The position numbers were made by a program, and so were the translations under genes. Positions 1 through 8,048 of a stretch of DNA of 11,345 nt are shown here, piece after piece. The notes beneath the pieces were generated by a model. The model saw only the letters and a list, made by a program, of their open reading frames with translations. It was not told where the DNA came from and did no database searches. Positions within the stretch are counted from its first letter, which is position 1; each line of letters starts with the position of its first letter. Origin of the DNA: a bacterium UBP3_UBA6266 (GTDB lineage: Bacteria; Auribacterota; UBA6266); the NCBI GenBank assembly GCA_002440765.1, contig DJVC01000090.1, positions 1-11,345 on the forward strand. The letters are read 5' to 3'.

Positions 1-144
1 ACCGTCCTTCTTCTGCTTCCGGTTAAAATTATCTATGTCCTGCAATATCATTTTGCCGACTTCATCTGCTATTGAAGAATCCTCCTCTTTGCATTCGGGG
101 CAAATCACGCGCACCAGCCTCTGCGCTATAAAACTTTCAACGGA
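1..144 (-). other. Open in-frame continuation of the GspE/PilB-like gene beyond the amber codon
   Basis: Reading straight on in the frame of the upstream ATPase gene, after the TAG at 145-147, gives 48 sense codons to the window edge. The first residues (SVESFIAQRLVRVICPEC) are what GspE/PilB proteins carry directly after the 'GIEPFLIT' segment, including the first CxxC of the zinc-binding tetracysteine motif. The second CxxC would lie beyond the edge. The homology is therefore continuous across the stop, with no frameshift. This is either the distal half of a gene broken by one nonsense change, or coding sequence reached by amber readthrough. No good start codon with a ribosome-binding site is seen for separate translation; the only ATG, at the residue M in 'GKMILQ', comes after the conserved part. 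Confidence 0.8.
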
Positions 145-1458
145 CTAAGTTATCAAAAACGGCTCAATCCCTATATTAATAAGCCTGGTCACGCCTCCGG
201 CGGCATCATTGGTATGGACAGTTGAAAAAATCAAATGCCCGGTTAAAGCAATCCTGATGGCAAGTTCGGCGGTTTCATAGTCTCTTACTTCGCCGACCAT
301 CATAATGTCAGGGTCATGCCTCAGGACACTTCTCAAACCCTGCGCAAAGGCAAATCCTATTTCAGGCATTATCTGTATCTGGGTAACCCCCTCTATTTCG
401 TATTCAATAGGGTCTTCGAGAGTAATTATCTTGTTTTCCGAACTTTTGATTTTGCTCAGGCAGGCATAAAGGGTTGTGGTTTTTCCGCTGCCCGTCGGGC
501 CCGTTACGAATATGATACCGTTGGGTTTTTTGACGAGATTCTCCATTATCTTCAGTTCATCCGGCTTTAACCCGAGTTTTTCAAGGCTGAAAAGCATTTT
601 TGTCGGAAGCACCCTTATTACAAGACTTTCACCGTGTCTGGTCGGTATGACGGAAATCCTCAGGTCAAATTCTTCCTTGCCGATTTTTACCGCGGCTCTT
701 CCGTCCTGGGGCAGTCTTCGTTCCACAATATCTAATTTGGACATTATTTTTATCCTCGATATTATGGAAGGAAAAAGCCTGCTCATCTCATTGGGAACAT
801 TGGCATTATACAGCACCCCGTCTATCCTGTAGCGCAAACCCAGTTTTCCTCTGAAAGGCTCTATGTGGATATCGGTTGCCCTTGCTTTGTGGGCATCAAG
901 AATAATCTGGTTGACCAATTTGACAACCGAGGCTTCCGCGGCCATTTTTTCGATATCTTCAACTTCATCCATACTTTCCGTATTGTCCGGCTCATCTTCC
1001 AACTTTTGCTTTGCCATAATGCCTTCAACGGTTTCAGCCCCGACACCGTAATATTTCTTTATAGTCTTAATGGTTTCTCTCTCCGGAGCAAGGACGCCTA
1101 TTATATCCACTCCGAGGAATAACTGCAGGTCGTTCAGCGAATGGAGAGGGTCGGATGTAGCAACGGTTAAAATATTTTTTTCAAATTTGACCGGCATAAT
1201 CTTATAATGCCACGCGAATTTTGCCGGCACTTTCTTAACGGCTGCCTCATCAATATCCGCATTTTTAATATCAATAACGGGGATTTTAAGCTGTTTCGAA
1301 AGCACGGGAAGCAAATCTTCCTCTTTTAAATATCCCAATTTTATCAGAACTTTCGCAAGCGGTTCCGAAGTTTTCTGCTGCTCCTTTAAAGCAATATCAA
1401 GATCATCTTTGGAAATAAGGTTATCTCTTATGAGTATCTCACCCAGTTTCATCACCAT
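145..1458 (-). CDS. GspE/PilB-family secretion or type IV pilus assembly ATPase, interrupted by an amber codon
   Basis: This is a hexameric cytoplasmic AAA-like ATPase that powers assembly of type IV pili or type II secretion pseudopili. An N-terminal GspE/MshEN domain covers about residues 1-140 (opening MKLGEILI after the first two residues). A charged linker follows at about 150-170, then the core ATPase. Visible motifs are the Walker A GPTGSGKTTT (about 320-329), the Asp box ITLEDPIEYE (about 345), the Walker B region with DPDIMMVGEVRD (about 382-393) and the His box GHLIFSTVHTND (about 407-418). The frame ends at TAG after residue 437, whereas relatives usually continue for about 120 residues with a tetracysteine zinc site. 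That sequence does continue in the same frame to the window edge. The ATG at 1458 is preferred because AGGAGA lies 10 nt upstream. The gene starts 58 bp after the beta subunit stop with no clear terminator between, so it may be read from the ATPase operon or from its own weak promoter. PilB, GspE and MshE cannot be told apart here. Confidence 0.9.
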   Translation of the reverse strand: MVMKLGEILIRDNLISKDDLDIALKEQQKTSEPLAKVLIKLGYLKEEDLLPVLSKQLKIPVIDIKNADIDEAAVKKVPAKFAWHYKIMPVKFEKNILTVATSDPLHSLNDLQLFLGVDIIGVLAPERETIKTIKKYYGVGAETVEGIMAKQKLEDEPDNTESMDEVEDIEKMAAEASVVKLVNQIILDAHKARATDIHIEPFRGKLGLRYRIDGVLYNANVPNEMSRLFPSIISRIKIMSKLDIVERRLPQDGRAAVKIGKEEFDLRISVIPTRHGESLVIRVLPTKMLFSLEKLGLKPDELKIMENLVKKPNGIIFVTGPTGSGKTTTLYACLSKIKSSENKIITLEDPIEYEIEGVTQIQIMPEIGFAFAQGLRSVLRHDPDIMMVGEVRDYETAELAIRIALTGHLIFSTVHTNDAAGGVTRLINIGIEPFLIT

Positions 1459-1468
1459 AATCCATGTT

Positions 1469-1474
1469 TCTCCT
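1469..1474 (-). promoter_or_regulatory. Ribosome-binding site of the GspE/PilB-like gene
   Basis: AGGAGA lies 10 nt before the ATG at 1458 and supports that start over the in-frame ATG two codons later. Another ATG at 1463-1465 sits only 3 nt from the site, but it is out of frame and opens no useful reading frame. Confidence 0.6.
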
Positions 1475-1516
1475 ATACTAAAATTCAGACTTCTAAAGAA
1501 GGTATTTTAACGGCCT

Positions 1517-3834
<2,318 letters not shown>

Positions 3835-3854
3835 ATTTATCTCCGGTAAAAACT

Positions 3855-5315
3855 TTATTTGAAGAAATCGGCAAAAGCTTCGTTTAAACCCTGCTTGATA
3901 TCTTCGGCCAATGACAGTTTATCCGAGAGTTCTCTGATTAAATGGGGGTTCTTCCCGGAAATAAACTTAAAAATATTCCTTTTGAAATTCTGTCTTTTAT
4001 CAGCGTCTTTGAGCTCGGGGACATTCCTGCTGTAAGCATAGAAAAGGATAACCTGTTCTTCTATGGAAAGGGGGGTTGATTTATCCTGCACGAAGAAACT
4101 GCTTAATATCTCGCCCTTTTTCAGCCTGTCTTCGACTTCTTCGGATAACTTTGCCCTCACTCTCGTCAGGCTCACAAGCTCCCTGTAACGCGCGTATTCC
4201 CCTTTAAGATGCCCGACCACTTCCTTGATGGCTTCGCACTGGACTTTGCTGCCTATCCTGGATACGGAAAGCCCCAGGTCGATAGCGGGTTTAAACCCTT
4301 CATGGAACAACGCGCTATTTAAATAAATCTGTCCATCGGTCATCGATATCAGGTTAGACGGGATAAAACCCGTGACATCACCCTCCTGGGTTTCAACTAT
4401 AGGAAGCATGGTCATTGAGCCACCGCCATTTTCGTTGCTGAGTTTTGCACCTCTCTCCACCAATTGTGAATGTATATAAAATATATCTCCCGGATACGCC
4501 TCTCTTCCGGGAGACCTCTCCAACAGAAGCGATAACTGCCTGTAAATCCAGGCATGGCGGGTCAAATTGTCAAATGTCACCAATACATCCTGTCCCTTAT
4601 ACATAAAATATTCGCCCAAAGTAGCGGCGGTATACGGGGCAACATACTGCTCCGCCGGAGAATCAGAGGCAAGCGCTCCGACGACAATGGTGTAATCCAT
4701 AGCCCCTTCCCTCTGTAACTGCTGGATTATTTTCTGGAATGAAGAAAAACTGCCGCCTATCCAGCAGAATATACAGATGACATCCTTTCCTTTTTGGTTA
4801 AGGATGGTATCAAGCGCAAGAGTCGTTTTACCTGTAACCCTGTCCCCTATTATGAGTTCCCTCTGCCCCTTGCCAAGAGGTATAACAGTATCTATCATTT
4901 TAATTCCCGTTAACAGGGGCTGCGTTATGGGAGACCTATCCATAACACCGGGCGCCTCTCTGAATATCGGATAATTGTCTTCCTGCTCGATCTTCCCCAT
5001 ATCATCTATGGGCTCGCCGAAAGCATTCACTATGCGCCCTATCAGGTTTGGTCCGACCGGAACTTCAAAAATATCGGATTCCGCATAAACAGTGTCCCCG
5101 ACACTCAAAGAAGTCTCGTCTCCAAGGGCAAGCGCCACAACATTTTTATCCGTAAAACCTATTACCATACCCCTTAAATTCTGTCCGAGTTCCACCAACT
5201 GCCCGTTTATGCAGAAAGGCAGACCCGATAATTTCACGATACCCTTCTTGATTTCCCTTATTTCCCCTGTATCCTTGATTTCCACAAGGGGGATTTTATC
5301 TTCTCTGCCTTTCAT
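3855..5315 (-). CDS. atpA: F-type ATPase subunit alpha with a shortened N-terminus
   Basis: This is the non-catalytic nucleotide-binding F1 subunit. At 486 residues it is about 15-25 shorter than typical alpha proteins, and the loss is at the N-terminus. The protein begins almost directly at the barrel (TGEIREIKKGIVKLSGLP) and lacks most of the amphipathic helix that binds the delta N-terminal domain. The P-loop is GDRVTGKTT (157-165). The arginine finger sits in SVSRIG (R353). PGREAYPGDIFY and KLSNENGGGSMT are family signatures. Two positions of the non-catalytic nucleotide site differ from consensus: V160 replaces the usual glutamine of GDRQTGKT, and GGS at 187-189 replaces GQK. AGGGG stands 10 nt before the ATG, 23 bp after c. 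An earlier ATG touching the AGGGG is out of frame. The upstream gene ends just before, so no longer N-terminus is available unless it overlaps atpE. Confidence 0.95.
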   Translation of the reverse strand: MKGREDKIPLVEIKDTGEIREIKKGIVKLSGLPFCINGQLVELGQNLRGMVIGFTDKNVVALALGDETSLSVGDTVYAESDIFEVPVGPNLIGRIVNAFGEPIDDMGKIEQEDNYPIFREAPGVMDRSPITQPLLTGIKMIDTVIPLGKGQRELIIGDRVTGKTTLALDTILNQKGKDVICIFCWIGGSFSSFQKIIQQLQREGAMDYTIVVGALASDSPAEQYVAPYTAATLGEYFMYKGQDVLVTFDNLTRHAWIYRQLSLLLERSPGREAYPGDIFYIHSQLVERGAKLSNENGGGSMTMLPIVETQEGDVTGFIPSNLISMTDGQIYLNSALFHEGFKPAIDLGLSVSRIGSKVQCEAIKEVVGHLKGEYARYRELVSLTRVRAKLSEEVEDRLKKGEILSSFFVQDKSTPLSIEEQVILFYAYSRNVPELKDADKRQNFKRNIFKFISGKNPHLIRELSDKLSLAEDIKQGLNEAFADFFK

Positions 5316-5338
5316 AAAATTTCATCCCCTATAAAAAA

Positions 5339-5557
5339 TCACTGCCAATGGCCGTAAAGCATAAAGACCGAAAGTATCCCCAGCACCGCGATAACTTCGG
5401 CAAAAACAAACGCAAGGAGCATCGATATCAGTATCTTAGCCGCGGCAGACGGATTCCTGCCCAGGGCTTCAACGCTCTTGTACCCCACAAAAGCAATCAC
5501 CGCCGAAGGGCCCAGCGTGCTTATAAGCATTATCAGAATTACGGTTATATGTTTCAT
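5339..5557 (-). CDS. atpE: F-type ATPase proteolipid subunit c
   Basis: This is the membrane rotor-ring subunit, made of two membrane helices (about 4-26 and 42-67) joined by a polar loop with the conserved RNP (34-36) that contacts gamma. The ion-binding carboxylate is E54 in AFVFAEVIAVLG, at the expected distance of 20 residues from the loop arginine. The 72 residues are typical for a short c. The residues that bind sodium in sodium-type rings (glutamine in helix 1, Ser/Thr after the glutamate) are replaced by I21, V55 and I56, which by motif points to protons. Helix 1 reads GPSAVIA where most c subunits have an alternating GxGxGxG pattern, so packing may be altered. The start lies 3 bp after the peptidase stop, with AGG inside the end of that gene, which suggests translational coupling. 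The gene is placed after b and directly before alpha. Confidence 0.92.
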   Translation of the reverse strand: MKHITVILIMLISTLGPSAVIAFVGYKSVEALGRNPSAAAKILISMLLAFVFAEVIAVLGILSVFMLYGHWQ

Positions 5558-5560
5558 TTT

Positions 5561-6331
5561 TTAAACCTGCTTTTTCATATTATTGATCCAGGCGCCCTGA
5601 AAAGCTTCAAGGTCTTTAAACCCGTACACTTTAAAAAGGGCTTCTTTCCATTCCATTCCGTCTCTTATTTTCCTGCAGAATTTTATAAATTCATCCCTCC
5701 CGTATACATCAAGAAGAAACTCTATTAAACTTGCCGCCTCGCTGTAAAAAATCACCGGAATAACATACTTATAATCCCTGATATCCGAAAGGGATTTCAC
5801 CGAAATGTAAAGATCGTTTTTCACCAGGGCTTTCGCGGCGTTCAAATAATTGTCCCTGTTCTCTTCCTGAAGGACCGCGACCCCCTCATCAAGCCACAAC
5901 GGTATCTTCGCCTTAAAACCTATAACTTCCCTGAAAATAATATGCCCCATCTCATGAGGGAGTATATTTGTAAAAAACTCTTCCTGGACGGCAAATGTGG
6001 TTATTTCCTTTTCTTTTATGTCAACATGGCCTCTTGACCATTTTTCGCAGCCGGTGTTTTTCAGATAATCTTCAAGGCTCTCGAATATGTATATTTTGCA
6101 CCGGTTATCAAACGTCCAGAAATTAAACCTTCTCAAACCGAGATATTCGGTTATCTCCTTATAATACCTTTCCGATTCCCGGGCCACATTGCCGATATAT
6201 CCATAAGGAGCGCGCTTATAGTAAATCAGAAAATGCCTGCTTTTCTTTACTTTCCAGTCACCGCCGAACTTAAAACCGAACAAGATAAGAACGGCAAAAC
6301 ATAAGACTGATGTTTTAAAAACAAATTTCAA
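5561..6331 (-). CDS. Secreted or membrane-anchored gluzincin-type metallopeptidase (peptidase MA-like)
   Basis: This is a probable zinc-dependent peptidase acting outside the cytoplasm. A hydrophobic N-terminal signal or anchor covers about residues 5-20 with no clear cleavage site. The zinc motif HEMGH is at 126-130, and a likely third ligand is E149 in PLWLDEGVA, the HExxH...WLxEGxA pattern of gluzincins of the MA clan. A further conserved-looking YSEAASLIEFL follows at about 196-206. The C-terminus is helical. The start is TTG (6331-6329). No ATG fits, the signal peptide begins exactly there, and an AGAGAGAG stretch lies upstream. The frame is the same as that of the preceding b gene, whose TAA is separated from the TTG by six codons. 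Its place inside the ATPase operon, 18 bp after b and 3 bp before c, is unusual. The substrate is unknown. A role in ATPase or envelope maturation is only a guess from position. Confidence 0.85.
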   Translation of the reverse strand: MKFVFKTSVLCFAVLILFGFKFGGDWKVKKSRHFLIYYKRAPYGYIGNVARESERYYKEITEYLGLRRFNFWTFDNRCKIYIFESLEDYLKNTGCEKWSRGHVDIKEKEITTFAVQEEFFTNILPHEMGHIIFREVIGFKAKIPLWLDEGVAVLQEENRDNYLNAAKALVKNDLYISVKSLSDIRDYKYVIPVIFYSEAASLIEFLLDVYGRDEFIKFCRKIRDGMEWKEALFKVYGFKDLEAFQGAWINNMKKQV

Positions 6332-6348
6332 CTGCTGTTTTCTCTCTC
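6329..6348 (-). promoter_or_regulatory. TTG start and purine-rich ribosome-binding region of the peptidase gene
   Basis: The minus strand carries AGAGAGAG just after the b subunit stop codon, about 10 nt before TTG AAA TTT. The region is rich in purines but weak as a Shine-Dalgarno. Together with the TTG it suggests lower translation of the peptidase than of the ATPase subunits on either side. Confidence 0.5.
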
Positions 6349-6349
6349 T

Positions 6350-7087
6350 TTAAACAGACCTGACTTTTTCCCTCATCTTAGGCAGAATCTTTTTAAGTTT
6401 ATTCTTCAGCGAACCGTCTATGATACATTCTCCGATTTTAACTACAAGCCCGGCGATAATGCCGTCTTCCTGTTTTTCGATAAATTTCAAATCCCCTCCT
6501 GTTTTTCCGATGAATATTTCCTTTAATTTTTTCATCTGCGCATCGGTAAGTTTAATCGAAGTGATGATTTCGACGGCGGCCGCTCCTGTGTCTCTCTTGC
6601 TTTCATCTATCTTTCCTATCTCATCTATCACATCATCCACAAGGTGCCGGTGAATTTCCTCAAGCCTCTTATCGCTGAAAATCTGCTTTATCATATCAAC
6701 TGCCAGATAGAGAGATTTAGCCTGCATCTCAATAATAAGCTCGGTTTCTCTTCTTTTGCTTTCCTGTAAAGCCTCATCCAGCATCTTTTTCGATTCGGTT
6801 TTTGCTTTTTCTATGATTTCCTCCCTGTCTTTTTCAGCATCGGCGCGCGCTTTTTTCCTGAGATCCTCAACGTCTTTTTTGCCTTTATCCATATCTTCCT
6901 GGATCTGCTTCTTCGTCTTCTCAATTTTTTCTTTAAGGGCCTTTTCCTCTTTTTGCTTTTCCTCACTAAGCTCCCGCAGCCTTTTTATCGTCCTCCGGGT
7001 CTGGTTGAGAAAAAGCCATCTCAGGAAAAGAATGATAAGAAGGAAGGTTACTGTCTGGATAAGGATTAACTGCCAAAAAAGTGCCAT
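6350..7087 (-). CDS. atpF: F-type ATPase b subunit fused to a delta C-terminal domain
   Basis: This is the peripheral stalk, which holds the alpha/beta hexamer still against the membrane part. One N-terminal membrane helix (about 5-27) is followed by a long charged coiled coil (about 35-125), typical of b. Residues about 165-240 match the C-terminal domain of delta: EIITSIKLTDAQMKKLKEIF, then GIIAGLVVKIGECIIDGS, like the family's 'GGxVVRIGDxVIDGS'. The six-helix delta N-terminal domain is absent. The 245-residue length and layout match the b subunit of alternate F1Fo (N-type) ATPases, which lack a separate delta. It is the first gene of the ATPase operon; AAAGG lies 9 nt before the ATG, and a candidate promoter and the previous unit's terminator are just upstream. 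No a subunit gene precedes it, unlike most operons. Confidence 0.9.
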   Translation of the reverse strand: MALFWQLILIQTVTFLLIILFLRWLFLNQTRRTIKRLRELSEEKQKEEKALKEKIEKTKKQIQEDMDKGKKDVEDLRKKARADAEKDREEIIEKAKTESKKMLDEALQESKRRETELIIEMQAKSLYLAVDMIKQIFSDKRLEEIHRHLVDDVIDEIGKIDESKRDTGAAAVEIITSIKLTDAQMKKLKEIFIGKTGGDLKFIEKQEDGIIAGLVVKIGECIIDGSLKNKLKKILPKMREKVRSV

Positions 7088-7136
7088 TAATATCTGCCTT
7101 TCTTATTTGTTTTAAAATACAAAGTCCAATATCGGA

Positions 7137-7165
7137 ATTTTATCATAATGACTGAGCATCAGCAA
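7137..7165 (-). promoter_or_regulatory. Candidate sigma-70-type promoter of the ATPase operon
   Basis: On the minus strand TTGCTG (7165-7160) and TAAAAT (7142-7137) are spaced by 17 bp, matching the -10 consensus at five of six positions and the -35 at three. Transcription would begin near 7130 and give a leader of about 43 nt before the b subunit ATG. It lies just after the terminator of the upstream unit, where a promoter is expected. The match was made by eye only, in AT-rich sequence. Confidence 0.4.
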
Positions 7166-7178
7166 TAAATAGATAGTC

Positions 7179-7215
7179 AAAAGGGGACTTAACATGATTT
7201 ATTAAGCCCCCTTTT
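7179..7215 (-). terminator. Intrinsic terminator of the Ig-like/membrane protein unit
   Basis: In the minus-strand RNA a 14-base arm, AAAAGGGGGCUUAA, pairs with UUAAGUCCCCUUUU around a 9-base loop. The only non-Watson-Crick pair is a G-U wobble, which would be an A-C mismatch in the plus-strand RNA, so the structure favours minus-strand transcription. The U tract is short (four, within the stem end). The hairpin starts about 20 bp after the stop of the 264-residue gene and separates the two proposed transcription units. Confidence 0.75.
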
Positions 7216-7234
7216 TGAAATTCTCAGGAAATGT

Positions 7235-8029
7235 TTATTCTTTTTCCTGTTTGTTTTCTTCAACCGGCGCGTTTTCCCCGGAAGCCGGAGCGGCTGTTTC
7301 TTCCCCTCCGGAAACGCTCTCTCCGACCTGCCTGTGCCACACAACAAAGAAAACAAGCGAAATCAGACCGAGGAAGAATATAACACCGAGAATAAGCCAC
7401 CAACTGGCCTTAACAGATATTTTTTCCAGGGGAACAGATGAGCCTCCTCCTCCGGCACCCGCGGCGGCTTTCACTTTTCCGGATTCTTTCTCCATTTTCA
7501 CCAGCATATTATTAATCTCTTCGACCCCCTTCATATTCTCCCTGTAAACGGCGATATGCGTCTGGGGCTGCGCATCCAGGGCCTCCTGCTGTTTTAAAAG
7601 TATCTGCCTGCTTTTTTCTTCGATTTCTCTCTGCATCACCACAGCCGAATCGTAAAATCCGGAATCCCTTAAAATCTTCACATAATCGAGAGCCGAACTG
7701 TTCAGGGCATTAATCTTTTCCTCCGGAATTATCCAGATGTCATTTATGGTTATTTCCCTCTTTTCGCTCTGACCCGGCTCCAGCTCAAACATCTTATAAA
7801 CATAATAAAGCGCTTTTTCTATATCATAATCTATTTTAAGATCCCCCATTTCTTCAACATCCGCAGGTTTTGCTTCCCTGGGGAGATACGCCTTAAGCAG
7901 GGCGCTCTGGGTTTTCGTTTTAGACGGGTTCACTACAAGCGCTTTAAGGACCACGTCTTTTGCCTTTGCGTTTCCGGCGGCAAATAAAATAAAACAAAAA
8001 AAGAAAACAGGCAAATACCTTAATTTCAT
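7235..8029 (-). CDS. Secreted single-pass membrane protein of unknown function
   Basis: No named family is recognised. A signal peptide covers about residues 1-23, with a plausible cut after NAKA. The extracytoplasmic part begins with a beta-rich module of about 80 residues (VVLKALVVNPSKT through ITINDIWIIPEEKI). It looks like a small adhesion or carrier domain in which a 'YDIEKALYYVYKMFELEPG' stretch stands out. A helical, probably coiled-coil region follows (about 105-190). After a flexible AGAGGGGSS linker (191-199) comes one membrane helix (about 209-231) and an acidic, Ala/Pro/Glu-rich tail of about 30 residues, predicted to be cytoplasmic. The ATG has GGGGGAG 10 nt upstream, overlapping the stop of the large upstream gene. 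The genes are 16 bp apart and share a terminator, so the two proteins probably work together, with this one possibly anchoring the giant partner through coiled coils. That link is inference. Confidence 0.85.
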   Translation of the reverse strand: MKLRYLPVFFFCFILFAAGNAKAKDVVLKALVVNPSKTKTQSALLKAYLPREAKPADVEEMGDLKIDYDIEKALYYVYKMFELEPGQSEKREITINDIWIIPEEKINALNSSALDYVKILRDSGFYDSAVVMQREIEEKSRQILLKQQEALDAQPQTHIAVYRENMKGVEEINNMLVKMEKESGKVKAAAGAGGGGSSVPLEKISVKASWWLILGVIFFLGLISLVFFVVWHRQVGESVSGGEETAAPASGENAPVEENKQEKE

Positions 8030-8036
8030 CGGAAAT

Positions 8037-8048
8037 TTACTCCCCCTA
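8037..8048 (-). promoter_or_regulatory. Tandem stop TAG-GGG-GAG-TAA with the Shine-Dalgarno of the next gene inside it
   Basis: The large Ig-like gene ends with TAG (8048-8046). After two codons there is an in-frame TAA (8039-8037). The GGGGGAG between them (8046-8040) stands 10 nt before the ATG of the next gene, so termination and re-initiation are close enough for translational coupling. It also shows TAG in use as an ordinary stop in this genome, although backed up by TAA. Confidence 0.65.

Noticed and set aside
484..555. Ig-like repeats as possible DNA tandem repeats or recombination sites
   Set aside because: These numbers are protein residues of the large gene. The two Ig-like units there are related only distantly at the protein level, and no long identical DNA repeat was seen between them.
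1459..1516. Possible hairpin (CTTCT/AGAAG) between the beta subunit and the GspE/PilB-like gene as a terminator or promoter
   Set aside because: The stem is only about five pairs, AT-rich and without a U tract. No convincing -35/-10 pair with normal spacing was found.
5339..5557. Sodium-type c ring, as expected for an N-ATPase
   Set aside because: The helix-1 glutamine and the Ser/Thr residues after the glutamate are replaced by Ile and Val, so the known sodium-binding motif is absent.
6329..6400. Possible fusion of the b subunit and the peptidase, which share one reading frame
   Set aside because: A clean TAA separates them and the peptidase signal peptide starts right after its TTG. Sharing a frame has a one-in-three chance.
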